Origin: Bin55 sp963664665
GTDB taxonomy: Bacteria; Pseudomonadota; Gammaproteobacteria; Pseudomonadales; Azotimanducaceae
DNA: 64,000 nucleotides
Assembly: GCA_963664665.2 (NCBI GenBank)
Contig: CAXXMH010000004.1
Location: forward strand, 310,001 to 374,000
Direction of reading: 5' to 3'
The position numbers and the translations under genes are program-made. Shown here piece by piece: positions 18,361-28,087 of the stretch; the stretch's first letter is position 1, and the number at the start of each line of letters is the position of its first letter. The notes under the pieces are model-generated. The model made no database searches. It saw only the letters and a program-made list of their open reading frames with translations, and was not told the DNA's origin.

Positions 18361-19386
18361 CTAGGTTTGGTATTCGGGTGCGTTACCTTCTTGGAGAATT
18401 CGACCACACCCATCGGCCACACACTTGAGGGGGTCACTTGCAATGACCACGGGGGTGTCCGTCGCATCTCGAATGCGTTGGTCGAGACCTGACAGCAATG
18501 CGCCACCACCAGTAAGGACGATACCACGATCTGCGATGTCCACGATTAGCTGTGGCTGGCTCTTCTCAAGACACCGACGCACTGCGTCTACGATCGCGTT
18601 CACAGACACGTTCAATGCGAGGTATAGATCGTTGCTATCTAGGTTAAACCTCTTCGGCATCCCGGACTCGAGATGTTGACCTTGAATCGTCATCTCTAAC
18701 TGTTTACCTTTCGGCAGCTCAACAGCGGTACCTATTTCATGCTTGATTTTCTCGGCTGTTAGCTCACCGATTCTGCAACCGTGCTTTTGGCGAACGTAGG
18801 TGATGATGTCGTTATCGAATGCATTTCCGGCGCATTTCAACGATTCAGAATTCGCGATCGAGCCAGCGGACAGGATCGCTACGTCAGTCGTACCGCCACC
18901 GATGTCGACGACCATACTTCCGCTTGCTTCTTGTACTGGTAAGCCAGCGCCCACGGCAGCGGCGAGCGGTTCTTCAATCAGGTAGATCTCGCGTGCTCCT
19001 GCGGATCTCGCTGAGTCCCTAATTGCGCGTTTTTCGATGGAGGTTGATTGGGCTGGAATACATATGATCACGCGAGGATAGGATGGCAACATTCGATTGC
19101 CGTTCGCCATTTTTATGAAGTGGGCTAACATCGTGTTAGTAACTTCGAAATCAGCGACCTGGCCATCTCGCATAGGTCGTATTACTTCGATGTTTTGTGG
19201 GCTTATGCCTAGTAAGCGTTTTGCGTCAGCGCCTACCGCAACGACACTACGAGGTTCTTTCTTTAGTGCGACTACTGTAGGTTCGTTTAGTACTATTCCT
19301 CGGTCTTTAGCAACGATAAGTGTGTTCGCAGTCCCCAGGTCAATAGATAAGTCTTCCGAGAACATGCCGAAAAGGGTTTTTAACAA
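18361..19386 (-). CDS. mreB: Actin-like cell-shape protein MreB
   Basis: MreB filaments guide lateral wall synthesis and indicate a rod-shaped cell. The phosphate-1 motif is DLSIDLGTANTL, and VDIGGGTTDVAIL and GGGALLSGLD complete the actin fold. The start is set at TTG 19386, which gives MLKTLFGMFSEDLS, aligning with the E. coli N-terminus MLKKFRGMF. ATG 19365 is an alternative; extension to 19443 adds unrelated residues. It heads the minus-strand mre cluster. Confidence 0.96.
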   Translation of the reverse strand: MLKTLFGMFSEDLSIDLGTANTLIVAKDRGIVLNEPTVVALKKEPRSVVAVGADAKRLLGISPQNIEVIRPMRDGQVADFEVTNTMLAHFIKMANGNRMLPSYPRVIICIPAQSTSIEKRAIRDSARSAGAREIYLIEEPLAAAVGAGLPVQEASGSMVVDIGGGTTDVAILSAGSIANSESLKCAGNAFDNDIITYVRQKHGCRIGELTAEKIKHEIGTAVELPKGKQLEMTIQGQHLESGMPKRFNLDSNDLYLALNVSVNAIVDAVRRCLEKSQPQLIVDIADRGIVLTGGGALLSGLDQRIRDATDTPVVIASDPLKCVADGCGRILQEGNAPEYQT

Positions 19387-19708
19387 CGCAACATTACTCG
19401 GTAGTGGTGTGATAGGTGGGGGTTGGTAAGAATACCAAAGCAATCCGAATATCGGCGTAGATTGCGCAACTAAACCGAGTCGTCAATTAACTTAAATACG
19501 CGTAGCTAGAACGTCCTAAAAGATATATTTCAAATGAAGGACAGTTTCCTACGACTTCGTGCTTAGATTTGTATGTTGTTGCGAAGTGAAACACGTATCT
19601 AGCGTATAGAGTGGTTTATAACTATACAAATAAACAGATAAGGATTAGCGTTACGAAGGTGTGATTAGCTCTTAAAATGACGCTTCGCTCTACCCACATG
19701 CTCTCCGA
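19387..19708. other. Divergent promoter region between mreB and gatC
   Basis: This AT-rich 322-bp stretch separates divergent mreB and gatCAB and should hold both promoters. I see AT-rich runs around 19520-19535 and 19615-19640 but no consensus hexamer pair good enough to call, and no RNA gene. Confidence 0.5.
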
Positions 19709-19996
19709 TTGGACGAATCAACTATTCAGCGGCTGATGGCACTAAGCCAATTAGCGCTTGACACCGAAGATAAACAGAAGCTCAGCCTTGATTTAGATGC
19801 GATTATTCACTTCATCGAAATGATGAGTCAAGTTGATACCGAGGGGGTGGAACCACTCGCACATGCTGTCGATCTCGAGCAACCATTGCGTGAAGATCGA
19901 GCTGTCGATGAAATTGATCGCGGTGTCTTTCAATCGATCGCGCCTCAGACCGCAGACGGCTTTTATCTCGTACCTAAAGTACTTGATCAACATTGA
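19709..19996 (+). CDS. gatC: Asp/Glu-tRNA amidotransferase subunit C
   Basis: GatC is the small subunit that stabilises GatA in the GatCAB complex. The 95-residue protein has the family's pattern: IQRLMALSQLALD, an IIHFIEMM helix, VDTEGVEPLAHAV, and the C-terminal LREDRAVDEID. The start is TTG 19709; the ATG at 19698 is out of frame. Its stop overlaps the TTG start of gatA. Confidence 0.92.
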   Translation: MDESTIQRLMALSQLALDTEDKQKLSLDLDAIIHFIEMMSQVDTEGVEPLAHAVDLEQPLREDRAVDEIDRGVFQSIAPQTADGFYLVPKVLDQH

Positions 19997-21447
19997 GACT
20001 ATATGCTGGCGTGCAGGAGCTTCGTCGCGACCTACACGAGAGGAAATACAGTGCGACTGAGCTAGCCCAGTTTTATCTCGATCGTATCTCGGCGTTCAAT
20101 GATCGAATTAACTGCTTCATCACTGTCGATGAGGAAGGTTGTTTAGAGCGAGCGGCAGAATTTGACAGGCAGTTCGGGAGTTCAACGAACCAACCATTGT
20201 GCGGCATCCCGATCGCGCATAAAGATCTGTTTTGTACAGCGGGATTACCAACAACATGTGCTTCTAACATGTTGAAGTCATTCATCGCACCATATGACGC
20301 GACCGTAGTTAAACGAACCTCGGATGAAGGCACAGTTTCGTTAGGTAAAACAAATATGGATGAGTTCGCGATGGGTTCGTCCAATGAGACCAGCTTCTTT
20401 GGACCTGTTCGCAACCCATGGAATCCAAATCGAGTGCCTGGAGGTTCGTCAGGAGGCGCTGCAGCTGCTGTAGCCAGTGGCATGACGCCGTTGGCAACCG
20501 GATCAGACACCGGTGGGTCGATTCGTCAACCGGCGAGTTTATGCGGCGTGACTGGGTTAAAACCAACCTACGGCCGTGTGTCGCGATTCGGCATGATCGC
20601 GTTCGCCTCAAGTTTGGACCAAGGTGGTCCAATGGCACATAGTGCCGTTGATGTGTACGAGTTACTCGCGGCGATGGAGGGACACGACCCGTTCGATTCG
20701 ACCTCGGCGGATGTCTCTAAGACGGTCTTGCCGGAAAGTAATCAGGCACTGGTCATTGGATACCCAGAAGCGTTCTTTGATGGATTGGACAAACACATAG
20801 CTGGTTGTATTGAAGAAGCACGAGCAAAGTTTGAGGCTCTCGGACACACGATTAAATTAGTTGAACTGCCTCACGTTGAAGCGGCGATAGCCGCGTACTA
20901 CGTCCTTTCAAGCGCCGAGGCATCCACAAACCTCGCCCGCTACGACGGCGTTCGGTACGGACATCGAGCTGCCGAGTCAGACGATCTAATTGATATGTAC
21001 TGCAAGTCGCGCACTGAAGGTTTTGGTCTCGAGGTCAAGCGGCGAATACTGACTGGGACCTATTCGTTATCGGTAGGTTACTTCGACGCCTACTACCTGA
21101 AGGCACAGAAGATTCGACGATTGGTACGTGACGGATTTCTCGCTGCTTTTGAGAATGTAGACCTGATATTGGCACCAGTTACGCCGTCACCTGCCTTTGA
21201 GATTGCATCCTTAAATACACAACCGATTGAAATGTATCGACAGGATCTCTACACGATCCCAGTGAGTTTGGCAGGTTTACCTGCACTGTCATTACCATGC
21301 GGCTTTGTCGATGGGTTACCCGTCGGCATGCAGTTAATTGGTCCACACTTCGCGGAAGGTGCAGTACTTGGTGGCGGCATCGCGTTCCAGAACGTTACCG
21401 ATTGGCATGACCAGCATCCTGATCTTGAGGCAACGCTCGGATCGTGA
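19993..21447 (+). CDS. gatA: Asp/Glu-tRNA amidotransferase subunit A
   Basis: GatA is the glutaminase/amidase subunit that releases ammonia for conversion of Asp-tRNA(Asn) or Glu-tRNA(Gln). The 484-residue amidase-signature protein has the catalytic Lys in GIPIAHKDLFC and the glycine/serine stretch GGSSGGAAAAVASG, followed by GSDTGGSIRQPA with the cis-Ser and nucleophile Ser. The TTG start at 19993 overlaps the gatC stop. Confidence 0.97.
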   Translation: MRLYAGVQELRRDLHERKYSATELAQFYLDRISAFNDRINCFITVDEEGCLERAAEFDRQFGSSTNQPLCGIPIAHKDLFCTAGLPTTCASNMLKSFIAPYDATVVKRTSDEGTVSLGKTNMDEFAMGSSNETSFFGPVRNPWNPNRVPGGSSGGAAAAVASGMTPLATGSDTGGSIRQPASLCGVTGLKPTYGRVSRFGMIAFASSLDQGGPMAHSAVDVYELLAAMEGHDPFDSTSADVSKTVLPESNQALVIGYPEAFFDGLDKHIAGCIEEARAKFEALGHTIKLVELPHVEAAIAAYYVLSSAEASTNLARYDGVRYGHRAAESDDLIDMYCKSRTEGFGLEVKRRILTGTYSLSVGYFDAYYLKAQKIRRLVRDGFLAAFENVDLILAPVTPSPAFEIASLNTQPIEMYRQDLYTIPVSLAGLPALSLPCGFVDGLPVGMQLIGPHFAEGAVLGGGIAFQNVTDWHDQHPDLEATLGS

Positions 21448-22883
21448 ATACCGCTTGGGAGCCGGTCATCGGGATCGAGATACACGTACAACTTGCAACT
21501 GAGTCCAAGATCTTTTCAAGTACGCCGGTTGAGTTCGGCGCAGAGCCGAATGTTCGTGCAAACCTGGTCGACTTAGCCATGCCAGGTGCGTTGCCCGTGT
21601 TAAACGAAGAAGCAGTAGCAATGGCGGTGAAATTCGGCTTGGCGATTGGTGCTGAGATTTCAGAGACGTGCATATTCGATAGAAAGAACTACTTTTATCC
21701 GGACCTTCCAAAGGGTTATCAGATTAGTCAGTTCGAATCACCAATTGTGGGTCGTGGCCAACTTCCCGTCTTCCTCGACGACGGTTCTGTTCGAGAGATT
21801 TCGATTACCCGCGCTCATTTGGAGGAAGATGCAGGTAAATCCATTCACGATCGATTTAGTCAGCATACGGGCATTGATCTCAACCGCGCGGGCACTCCAT
21901 TACTCGAAGTGGTTACCGAGCCTGATATGCGATCAGCGGCGGAAGCTGCCGCTTGTTTTCGACAACTTCACGCTCTTGTGAGCTGGTTAGAGATATGTGA
22001 TGGGAATCTAGCGGAAGGGTCGATGCGTTGCGATGCAAACGTGTCAGTGCGACCGGCAGGCGACACAGGCTTTGGTGAACGAACTGAGATTAAGAACATC
22101 AACTCATTTCGCTTTGTAGAGCGTGCGGTCAATCACGAAATCGAGCGCCAGATTGACATACTCGAACACGGTGGTGAGATAGTTCGAGAGACTCGACAGT
22201 ATGACGCGACTAGGGATATGACATTCTCGATGCGCGGTAAAGAGTTATCGGACGATTACCGGTATTTTCCTGACCCCGATCTACTGCCATTGCGCATTAC
22301 GAAATCGTTTCGTGATTCGGTTCGTGCATCCATGCCTGAATTGCCGAGGCAAAAGCTTGATCGGTTCGTCACCGATTTTGGGATAGATCGTGAAGTAGCG
22401 GCGAGATTAACAAGCGATCGCGAAATTGCGACATACTTTGAAGCAACAGTTGCACTGGGAGCTGCCCCGCTACTTTCGGCAAATTGGATATTAGGAGACG
22501 TCGCCGCGGCACTCAATCGAGATGAAAGAGACTACAGCGATGTGCCGGTGTCGGCACAGCAGCTGGCAGATCTTGTAAAACGGTTGGAAGATCAAACGTT
22601 GTCGTCAAATCTTGCAAAGGACGTGTTCGACACTATTTGGTCTTCTGACGAGTCGGTCGACGAGATCATCGACCGCAGAGGCTTACGCCAACTCAGCGAC
22701 GTGGATGAACTCAGCGACTTGGTCCAGAGCGTAGTTACTGCTCACCCTGAGCAGGTTGAGCAAATCCGTGGTGGTGCGACCAAGGTGATGGGGTTTTTAG
22801 TCGGCCAAGTGATGAAAGCGTCACTCGGCAAAGCGGATCCGCGACAGGTGAATGAACTATTAAAACGGATGCTAAACATATAA
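21444..22883 (+). CDS. gatB: Asp/Glu-tRNA amidotransferase subunit B
   Basis: GatB is the kinase/transamidase subunit that activates the misacylated tRNA. The 479-residue protein starts at GTG 21444, overlapping the gatA stop. It shows EPVIGIEIHVQL, RKNYFYPDLPKGYQISQ, LEEDAGKS, and the C-terminal YqeY-like domain ending LNELLKRM. The complex implies indirect synthesis of Asn-tRNA and/or Gln-tRNA. The downstream gap is occupied by an insertion sequence. Confidence 0.97.
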   Translation: MNTAWEPVIGIEIHVQLATESKIFSSTPVEFGAEPNVRANLVDLAMPGALPVLNEEAVAMAVKFGLAIGAEISETCIFDRKNYFYPDLPKGYQISQFESPIVGRGQLPVFLDDGSVREISITRAHLEEDAGKSIHDRFSQHTGIDLNRAGTPLLEVVTEPDMRSAAEAAACFRQLHALVSWLEICDGNLAEGSMRCDANVSVRPAGDTGFGERTEIKNINSFRFVERAVNHEIERQIDILEHGGEIVRETRQYDATRDMTFSMRGKELSDDYRYFPDPDLLPLRITKSFRDSVRASMPELPRQKLDRFVTDFGIDREVAARLTSDREIATYFEATVALGAAPLLSANWILGDVAAALNRDERDYSDVPVSAQQLADLVKRLEDQTLSSNLAKDVFDTIWSSDESVDEIIDRRGLRQLSDVDELSDLVQSVVTAHPEQVEQIRGGATKVMGFLVGQVMKASLGKADPRQVNELLKRMLNI

Positions 22884-22904
22884 CATAAGAAAATACATTT
22901 CAAC

Positions 22905-22915
22905 GAGGCTGTTGA
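22905..22915 (+). repeat. Left terminal inverted repeat of the IS1182-family element
   Basis: The sequence GAGGCTGTTGA here is matched in reverse orientation at 24545-24555. CAAC at 22901-22904 lies directly outside it. Confidence 0.85.
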
Positions 22916-22993
22916 AAATGTCGCTTTTGGGTTGGCATTCAAGGCGATTTAAGCTAACATTTAGCTTTCGATTAGTCAACGGTACCCCCCGCC

Positions 22994-24379
22994 ATGATTG
23001 GAGATGTCAATCGCGCTGAGCCTGTGCTGTTTCCGCCGTCGCTGGAAGAACTGCTGCCGGACGATCACGTCGCGCGACTGTACGTACGGGTGGCGGCGCG
23101 GTTGGACTTGTCAGCGTTAGAGGCGACGTACCATGTGGATGCGGGGCGCAAGGGGTACCCGCCGGCCGTGCTGCTGGCGCTGTGGCTGTACGGTTACATG
23201 ACCGGCGTGAACAGTTCGCGCAAGCTGGAGCAAGCGACCCATGACCGGCTGGATTTCATGTACATCGCCGGGGGTCAGCATCCGGACCACACGACGCTGG
23301 CGAACTTTCGCCGTGCGCATCGTGCGGCGTTTGAAGCGGCGGCGGCGGAATTCTTGCAGGTGCTGATCGAAGGCGGCGTGGTGCAGTTGTCCGCGATTGC
23401 GGTTGACGGGACGAAGCTGAAGGCGTATGCGGCGCGGGAGAAATCGTTGACGGCGAAGCTGGCGCGGAAACGCATCGAGGTCTGTCAAAAGGTGATTGCG
23501 CGCTTGTCCGAACAGGCGGACCGCCATGACGCTGAAGGCGCGGATGCCAACGTTCATGCGGTCGGTGCCGCCGTTGACGATGACGTCTTGACGCGGCTGC
23601 TGGTGGACGTCAAGCGCTACGAGGCGATGGCGGCAAAACTGGATGCGGCGGACGCCGCTGCGCTGGCGGCCGAACAAGCCGCTTACGACAAGCTGCAGGC
23701 GGCCCGCGACGCGCATGAAAAAGCCCATGGCGCGAAGCCCCGGGGTGCGCCGCCGAAGCCGCCAGGGGATGCGCCCAAGCAGGCGGCGCGAGAACACTTG
23801 ACCGACCCCGATTCGCAGCTGATGAAGACCCGTGACGGGATCATGCCGGCGTACAACGCGCAAGCGGGCGTCGACGTGGACACGCAGCTCATCGTGACGT
23901 CGGGCGTGACCGACGCGCCGACCGACCACGGTCAGATCGTGCCGACGCTGGATGCGCTCGAAGCGTTGCCCACCGTCGAGCCAGACGTGGCGGCTGCCGC
24001 CGCGGATGACGAAGACGGTCGCATGAACCTGTTGGCGGACGCGGGTTACTACAGCGACGACAATGTTCGGGCGTGCGAGAAAGGCGGCGTCAAGGCCTAT
24101 ATCGCCACCGGCAAAAACGGGCGGGCACAACCACCGAAAGGGTCTTGTTCGCAAGCGGTCGAGACCATGGTGGCACGGATGCAGGACGTGGTCGGCCAGG
24201 CCCTGTATCGCAAGCGCAAGAGCACGGTCGAAACGACGTTCGGCTGCATCAAGGACGCGATGGGATTTCGGTATCCGAAGATGCGCGGTCTCGCCGGCGT
24301 TCAAACCGAGTGGCAGCTGGCGTGTCTGGCGTGGAACGTCAAACGCTTGTACAGTTTAGGTAGGGAAAGTCTATTCTGA
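22994..24379 (+). CDS. IS1182-family DDE transposase
   Basis: The 461-residue transposase has the N-terminal DUF772-type domain (FPPSLEELLPDDHVARLY) and a DDE catalytic core. Likely acidic residues are Asp138 (AVDGTKLKA), Asp349 (LLADAGYYSD) and Glu413 (STVETTFGCIK). An alanine- and charge-rich insert occupies about residues 150-265. A large antisense ORF covers much of it but is a by-product of the high GC content. No frameshift or internal stop is present, so the protein should be functional. Confidence 0.93.
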   Translation: MIGDVNRAEPVLFPPSLEELLPDDHVARLYVRVAARLDLSALEATYHVDAGRKGYPPAVLLALWLYGYMTGVNSSRKLEQATHDRLDFMYIAGGQHPDHTTLANFRRAHRAAFEAAAAEFLQVLIEGGVVQLSAIAVDGTKLKAYAAREKSLTAKLARKRIEVCQKVIARLSEQADRHDAEGADANVHAVGAAVDDDVLTRLLVDVKRYEAMAAKLDAADAAALAAEQAAYDKLQAARDAHEKAHGAKPRGAPPKPPGDAPKQAAREHLTDPDSQLMKTRDGIMPAYNAQAGVDVDTQLIVTSGVTDAPTDHGQIVPTLDALEALPTVEPDVAAAAADDEDGRMNLLADAGYYSDDNVRACEKGGVKAYIATGKNGRAQPPKGSCSQAVETMVARMQDVVGQALYRKRKSTVETTFGCIKDAMGFRYPKMRGLAGVQTEWQLACLAWNVKRLYSLGRESLF

Positions 24380-24544
24380 ATGCGGAGAAACGCGAAAACC
24401 ACCTCAAAGTGGATGCAATATGGCTGGTTTCGGTGACTTTGAGCGTTTAATTTCGGTCGAATCCGGCTTGACCGGCGCACCGACACCGATCGGGCCGATT
24501 AAATGCGATCGCGAGCGAAAAACGCCGCAAAACCGAGTCGAAAA

Positions 24545-24555
24545 TCAACAGCCTC
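24545..24555 (-). repeat. Right terminal inverted repeat of the IS1182-family element
   Basis: TCAACAGCCTC is the reverse complement of the left end. The second copy of the CAAC target duplication follows at 24556-24559. Confidence 0.85.
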
Positions 24556-24622
24556 CAACATCAAATAAAGCATGAGGTTATTTAGAATAACTTACCCAGT
24601 CTGGAAATGAGCACAAGAATCA

Positions 24623-25534
24623 ATGGGCGCGGCATACAAGCTGACGCATCTTGAACAGCTAGAAGCAGAGAGTATCTACATCATGCGCGAGGTGGTTGCC
24701 GAGCGCGAGAATCCAGTGATGATGTACTCGATCGGCAAGGACTCTTCCGTTCTACTGCACCTAGCAAAAAAGGCTTTCTATCCAGGAAAGCTGCCGTTTC
24801 CTTTACTCCACGTTGACACGACGTGGAAATTCAAGGACATGATCAATTTTCGCGATCGAATTGCGGCGCAAGGTGAATTTGACCTACTCGTTTACACGAA
24901 CGAAGAAGGTCGAGAAGGGGATGTAAACCCCTTCGACTACGACGCGGATACCTACACCCAGATCATGAAAACTGATGCGCTCAAAGCAGCATTGGACATG
25001 TACGAGTTCGATGCGGCCTTCGGTGGCGCGAGACGCGATGAGGAAAAGTCTCGAGCGAAAGAACGAGTGTTTTCGCTTCGCGACAAGTATCACCAATGGG
25101 ACCCAAGCAATCAACGACCAGAGCTGTGGCGTATCTACAACAGCAATATCCGCAAGGATGAAGAGATTCGCGTATTTCCGCTCTCTAACTGGACAGAACT
25201 TGATATATGGCAATACATCTACAAAGAAGGTATTGAGATAGTGCCACTCTACTTCGCGCAAGAACGTCCAGTCGTGAAAAGGCGCGGAACCTGGATCATG
25301 ATTGACGATGAACGTATGCGTCTTGAGAAGGGTGAGACTCCCGAAATCCGCAGGGTGCGATTCCGAACGCTAGGCTGTTATCCACTATCGGGGGCAATCG
25401 AATCGAATGCCTCCACGTTGCCTCAGATCATCCACGAAATGCTTGTCGCTGACACCTCCGAACGGCAAGGCCGTCTGATTGACCACGACTCTGCAGCGTC
25501 GATGGAACTTAAGAAACAAGAAGGTTATTTCTAG
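24623..25534 (+). CDS. cysD: Sulfate adenylyltransferase subunit 2
   Basis: CysD is the ATP-pyrophosphatase subunit of ATP sulfurylase, making adenosine phosphosulfate from sulfate and ATP. The 303-residue protein has the PP-loop YSIGKDSSVLLHLA, the FGGARRDEEKSRAKER block, and the C-terminal RFRTLGCYPLSGAI. The ATG at 24623 is the only good start in frame. It is directly followed by cysN. No cysH, cysC or sulfite reductase gene is in the window. Confidence 0.97.
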   Translation: MGAAYKLTHLEQLEAESIYIMREVVAERENPVMMYSIGKDSSVLLHLAKKAFYPGKLPFPLLHVDTTWKFKDMINFRDRIAAQGEFDLLVYTNEEGREGDVNPFDYDADTYTQIMKTDALKAALDMYEFDAAFGGARRDEEKSRAKERVFSLRDKYHQWDPSNQRPELWRIYNSNIRKDEEIRVFPLSNWTELDIWQYIYKEGIEIVPLYFAQERPVVKRRGTWIMIDDERMRLEKGETPEIRRVRFRTLGCYPLSGAIESNASTLPQIIHEMLVADTSERQGRLIDHDSAASMELKKQEGYF

Positions 25535-26914
25535 ATGATGGGTCAACCCGCATTTGCAGCATTTCGAGAAAAACTAACCTTTGCGCCTGCCATGGAGCGC
25601 GACGTGTCAGAAATCGAGTACATTAACGACTACCTTGCGGAGAACGAAAGAACGGAGTTGTTGAAGTTTCTCACGTGTGGCAGTGTTGACGACGGTAAGA
25701 GCACGCTGATTGGTCGGCTGCTATACGATTCAAACAAGGTTTACGAAGATCACCTAAAAGCGTTAATCCGTGACAGTAAACGCTTGGGTCACGGCAGCGA
25801 CGATCTTGAATTCGCGCTGTTAGCCGACGGTTTGAAAGCGGAGCAAGAGCAAGGTATTACGATCGATGTCGCGTACCGTTACTTCGCTACCAGTTCGCGG
25901 AAATACATCATTGCGGATTGCCCCGGTCATAGTCAGTACACGAAAAACATGGCTACGGGTGCGAGCAACTGTGAGCTAGCCGTGATCTTGATCGACGCAC
26001 AAAACGGTGTTCTCGACCAAACGAGAAGGCATTCCCTGATCGTAGATCTACTTGGTATTCGGCAGGTAGTGGTTGCTATCAACAAGATGGACTTGGTTGG
26101 ATACGACGAAAAGATCTATGACCGGATTCGTGATGAGTACCTTGAGTTCTCCCGAAATTTGGGCTTCACGCAGACGTCATTTGTACCAGTTGCTGCAAAG
26201 TTTGGCGAGAACGTTGTACAACGCTCGACGAATATGGATTGGTACGCCGGCGACACGATCCTTGAGTTATTGGAGCATGCACCTTTAAATGTGAAACAAG
26301 ATCTCGATCGGTTTTGCATGACTGTGCAGCGAGTTCACCACCCCAGCGAGGACTTTAGGGGATATTCAGGCACTATTACTAAGGGCGTAATTCGTCCTGG
26401 TGATCCGATTGTGGTCTTGCCATCAGGTCACAAGACGACGGTCGAACGCATCGTGACAATGGACGGTGATTTAGAGGCTGGATTCCCACCCCAATCTGTT
26501 ACATTGACCGTCAGCGATCAGCTGAGCATAAGCCGTGGCGATACGCTTGTCGCGCCTACTTACACGCCGAGCATCGCTGACGAATTTCTTGCTAACGTGG
26601 TGTGGATGGCAAACCGACCACTTACAGCCAAGAAAAACTACCTCTTTAAGATAGGGGCACGGCAAGTTACGGGGCAGGTTGCAGAATTCATCCATCGACT
26701 AAACGTCAACACTCAAGAGCGCGAGTCATGCACCGAACTTGAAGGTAACGAGATCGGCGTCGCACGGATTCAAGTGCAACGCGAGGTTGTGCTCGAAGAC
26801 TATGCCGACGACAAAACCATGGGCTCGTTTATTGTGATAGACAGGATATCTAACGAGACGGTTGGTGCTGGCATGATTTGTAATAAATCGAACTTGGATG
26901 CCAACGCGATTTAG
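25535..26914 (+). CDS. cysN: Sulfate adenylyltransferase subunit 1
   Basis: CysN is the GTPase subunit that drives APS formation by CysD. The 459-residue EF-Tu-like protein shows G1 GSVDDGKSTL, the G3 motif DCPGH, and the NKMDLV G4 motif. It ends without a fused APS kinase (CysC) domain, so it is the short form. Its start immediately follows the cysD stop. A strong hairpin terminator lies 37 bp downstream. Confidence 0.97.
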   Translation: MMGQPAFAAFREKLTFAPAMERDVSEIEYINDYLAENERTELLKFLTCGSVDDGKSTLIGRLLYDSNKVYEDHLKALIRDSKRLGHGSDDLEFALLADGLKAEQEQGITIDVAYRYFATSSRKYIIADCPGHSQYTKNMATGASNCELAVILIDAQNGVLDQTRRHSLIVDLLGIRQVVVAINKMDLVGYDEKIYDRIRDEYLEFSRNLGFTQTSFVPVAAKFGENVVQRSTNMDWYAGDTILELLEHAPLNVKQDLDRFCMTVQRVHHPSEDFRGYSGTITKGVIRPGDPIVVLPSGHKTTVERIVTMDGDLEAGFPPQSVTLTVSDQLSISRGDTLVAPTYTPSIADEFLANVVWMANRPLTAKKNYLFKIGARQVTGQVAEFIHRLNVNTQERESCTELEGNEIGVARIQVQREVVLEDYADDKTMGSFIVIDRISNETVGAGMICNKSNLDANAI

Positions 26915-26951
26915 GTCACTCGCGTAAACTCGACATAACTACCACTGAACT

Positions 26952-26984
26952 CACGTCCGTATAAACGGACGTGTGCCTATTTTT
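26952..26984 (+). terminator. Rho-independent terminator after cysDN
   Basis: A perfect 9-bp stem, CACGTCCGT / ACGGACGTG, closes an ATAA loop and is followed within 6 bases by a five-T run. It ends the cysDN unit before the next gene. Confidence 0.85.
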
Positions 26985-27014
26985 GACGTTTAACGAAACG
27001 GAAGTTGAGCAACG

Positions 27015-28037
27015 GTGAGCATTCAAACTGATGCAGTGATTGTTGGTGCAGGCCCATGTGGCTTGTTTCAAGTATTCGAACTTGGCTTACTGGGATTGAA
27101 TGCCCACGTGGTTGACGCGCTGGATGTCATCGGTGGCCAATGTGCGGAGCTCTACCCAGACAAGCCAATTTATGACATTCCGGGCATTCCTGTGTGCGAC
27201 GCTCAGGAGCTCGTGCAACAACTCGACGAACAGATTAAACCGTTCAATCCGCAGTATCACCTGTCGCAGCAGGTGACGAAGGTCGAGCGCATGGATGAAC
27301 TCCAATTCGCCGTGGAAACTAGCGCCGGGACGCAATTTACGACTAAATCCGTAATCGTTGCTGGTGGCGTCGGTTCATTTGAGCCGCAGCCTCTTCGTGT
27401 CGATGGTGTCAAGGACTTGATTGACGAGCGTGTTTTCTATCGCGTCAAGGATCCTTCTCGTTTTGCGGACCGTCACTTAATCGTCCTCGGCGGCGGCGAC
27501 TCGGCGTTCGATTGGACAAACGAGTTGGCCGAGAGAGCAGCGAGTCTCACCATGATTCATCGGAGCGATCGCTTTCGAGCGGCTGACGCCTCGGTCTCGA
27601 CCATGCGCGCATTAGAGAACGCTGGAAAGGTGTCGTTTCATATCGGCAACGTCACGGGCTTAGAGATCGATGGAAGCGATCTAAAACATGCCGTCGTCAC
27701 GCACCCTGACAAGTCCATCTCGCGGATGCCCGTGGATGATTTGCTCGTTTTCTTTGGCTTATCACCGAACCTTGGTCCGATTGCAGAATGGGGTTTGGAG
27801 TTGGACCGAAAGCAGATCGCAGTAGACACCGAGAAGTTTGAGACCAATGTACCCGGGATTTATGCTGTTGGGGATATTGCTACGTATCCAGGAAAGAAGA
27901 AGCTGATTCTGTCAGGCTTTCACGAAGCTGCCTTGGCCGCGTTTGCGATTAAAGCGCGCATTAATCCAGGTGAAAAGGTCTATCTGCAATATACAACGAC
28001 GAGTCCAATCATGCACGAACGATTGGGCGTCAATTAG
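27015..28037 (+). CDS. Ferredoxin/flavodoxin-NADP reductase, thioredoxin-reductase-like type
   Basis: This flavoprotein moves electrons between NADPH and ferredoxin or flavodoxin. At 340 residues it has an N-terminal FAD site (VIVGAGPCGLFQ), a central NADPH site (VLGGGDSAFDW) and the C-terminal FAD motif GIYAVGDIATYPGKKKL. It lacks the CxxC redox pair of thioredoxin reductases, which places it with the YumC-like (TrxR-like) FNR class. The start is GTG 27015. Its position after the sulfate-activation genes may be coincidental. Confidence 0.9.
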   Translation: MSIQTDAVIVGAGPCGLFQVFELGLLGLNAHVVDALDVIGGQCAELYPDKPIYDIPGIPVCDAQELVQQLDEQIKPFNPQYHLSQQVTKVERMDELQFAVETSAGTQFTTKSVIVAGGVGSFEPQPLRVDGVKDLIDERVFYRVKDPSRFADRHLIVLGGGDSAFDWTNELAERAASLTMIHRSDRFRAADASVSTMRALENAGKVSFHIGNVTGLEIDGSDLKHAVVTHPDKSISRMPVDDLLVFFGLSPNLGPIAEWGLELDRKQIAVDTEKFETNVPGIYAVGDIATYPGKKKLILSGFHEAALAAFAIKARINPGEKVYLQYTTTSPIMHERLGVN

Positions 28038-28087
28038 TCGATGAAAGAAGGGGGGTTGCAAGCAGATATGGTAGTTGCAGCTAGCTA

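Larger units (their letters stand above)
22905..24555 (+). mobile_element. Complete IS1182-family insertion sequence
   Basis: This 1651-bp element carries one intact transposase gene. It is bounded by inverted repeats beginning GAGGCTGTTGA (11 perfect bases, then imperfect) and flanked on both sides by CAAC, a 4-bp target duplication. Its coding sequence is clearly richer in G+C than the neighbouring genes, which points to arrival from another genome. It sits in the gap between gatB and cysD and interrupts no recognisable gene. Intact ends and transposase suggest a recent, possibly active element. Confidence 0.88.

Noticed and set aside
23117..24304. A 395-codon antisense ORF inside the IS1182 transposase
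   Set aside because: It is an arginine- and histidine-rich shadow frame caused by the GC-rich codon use of the transposase and shows no domain.
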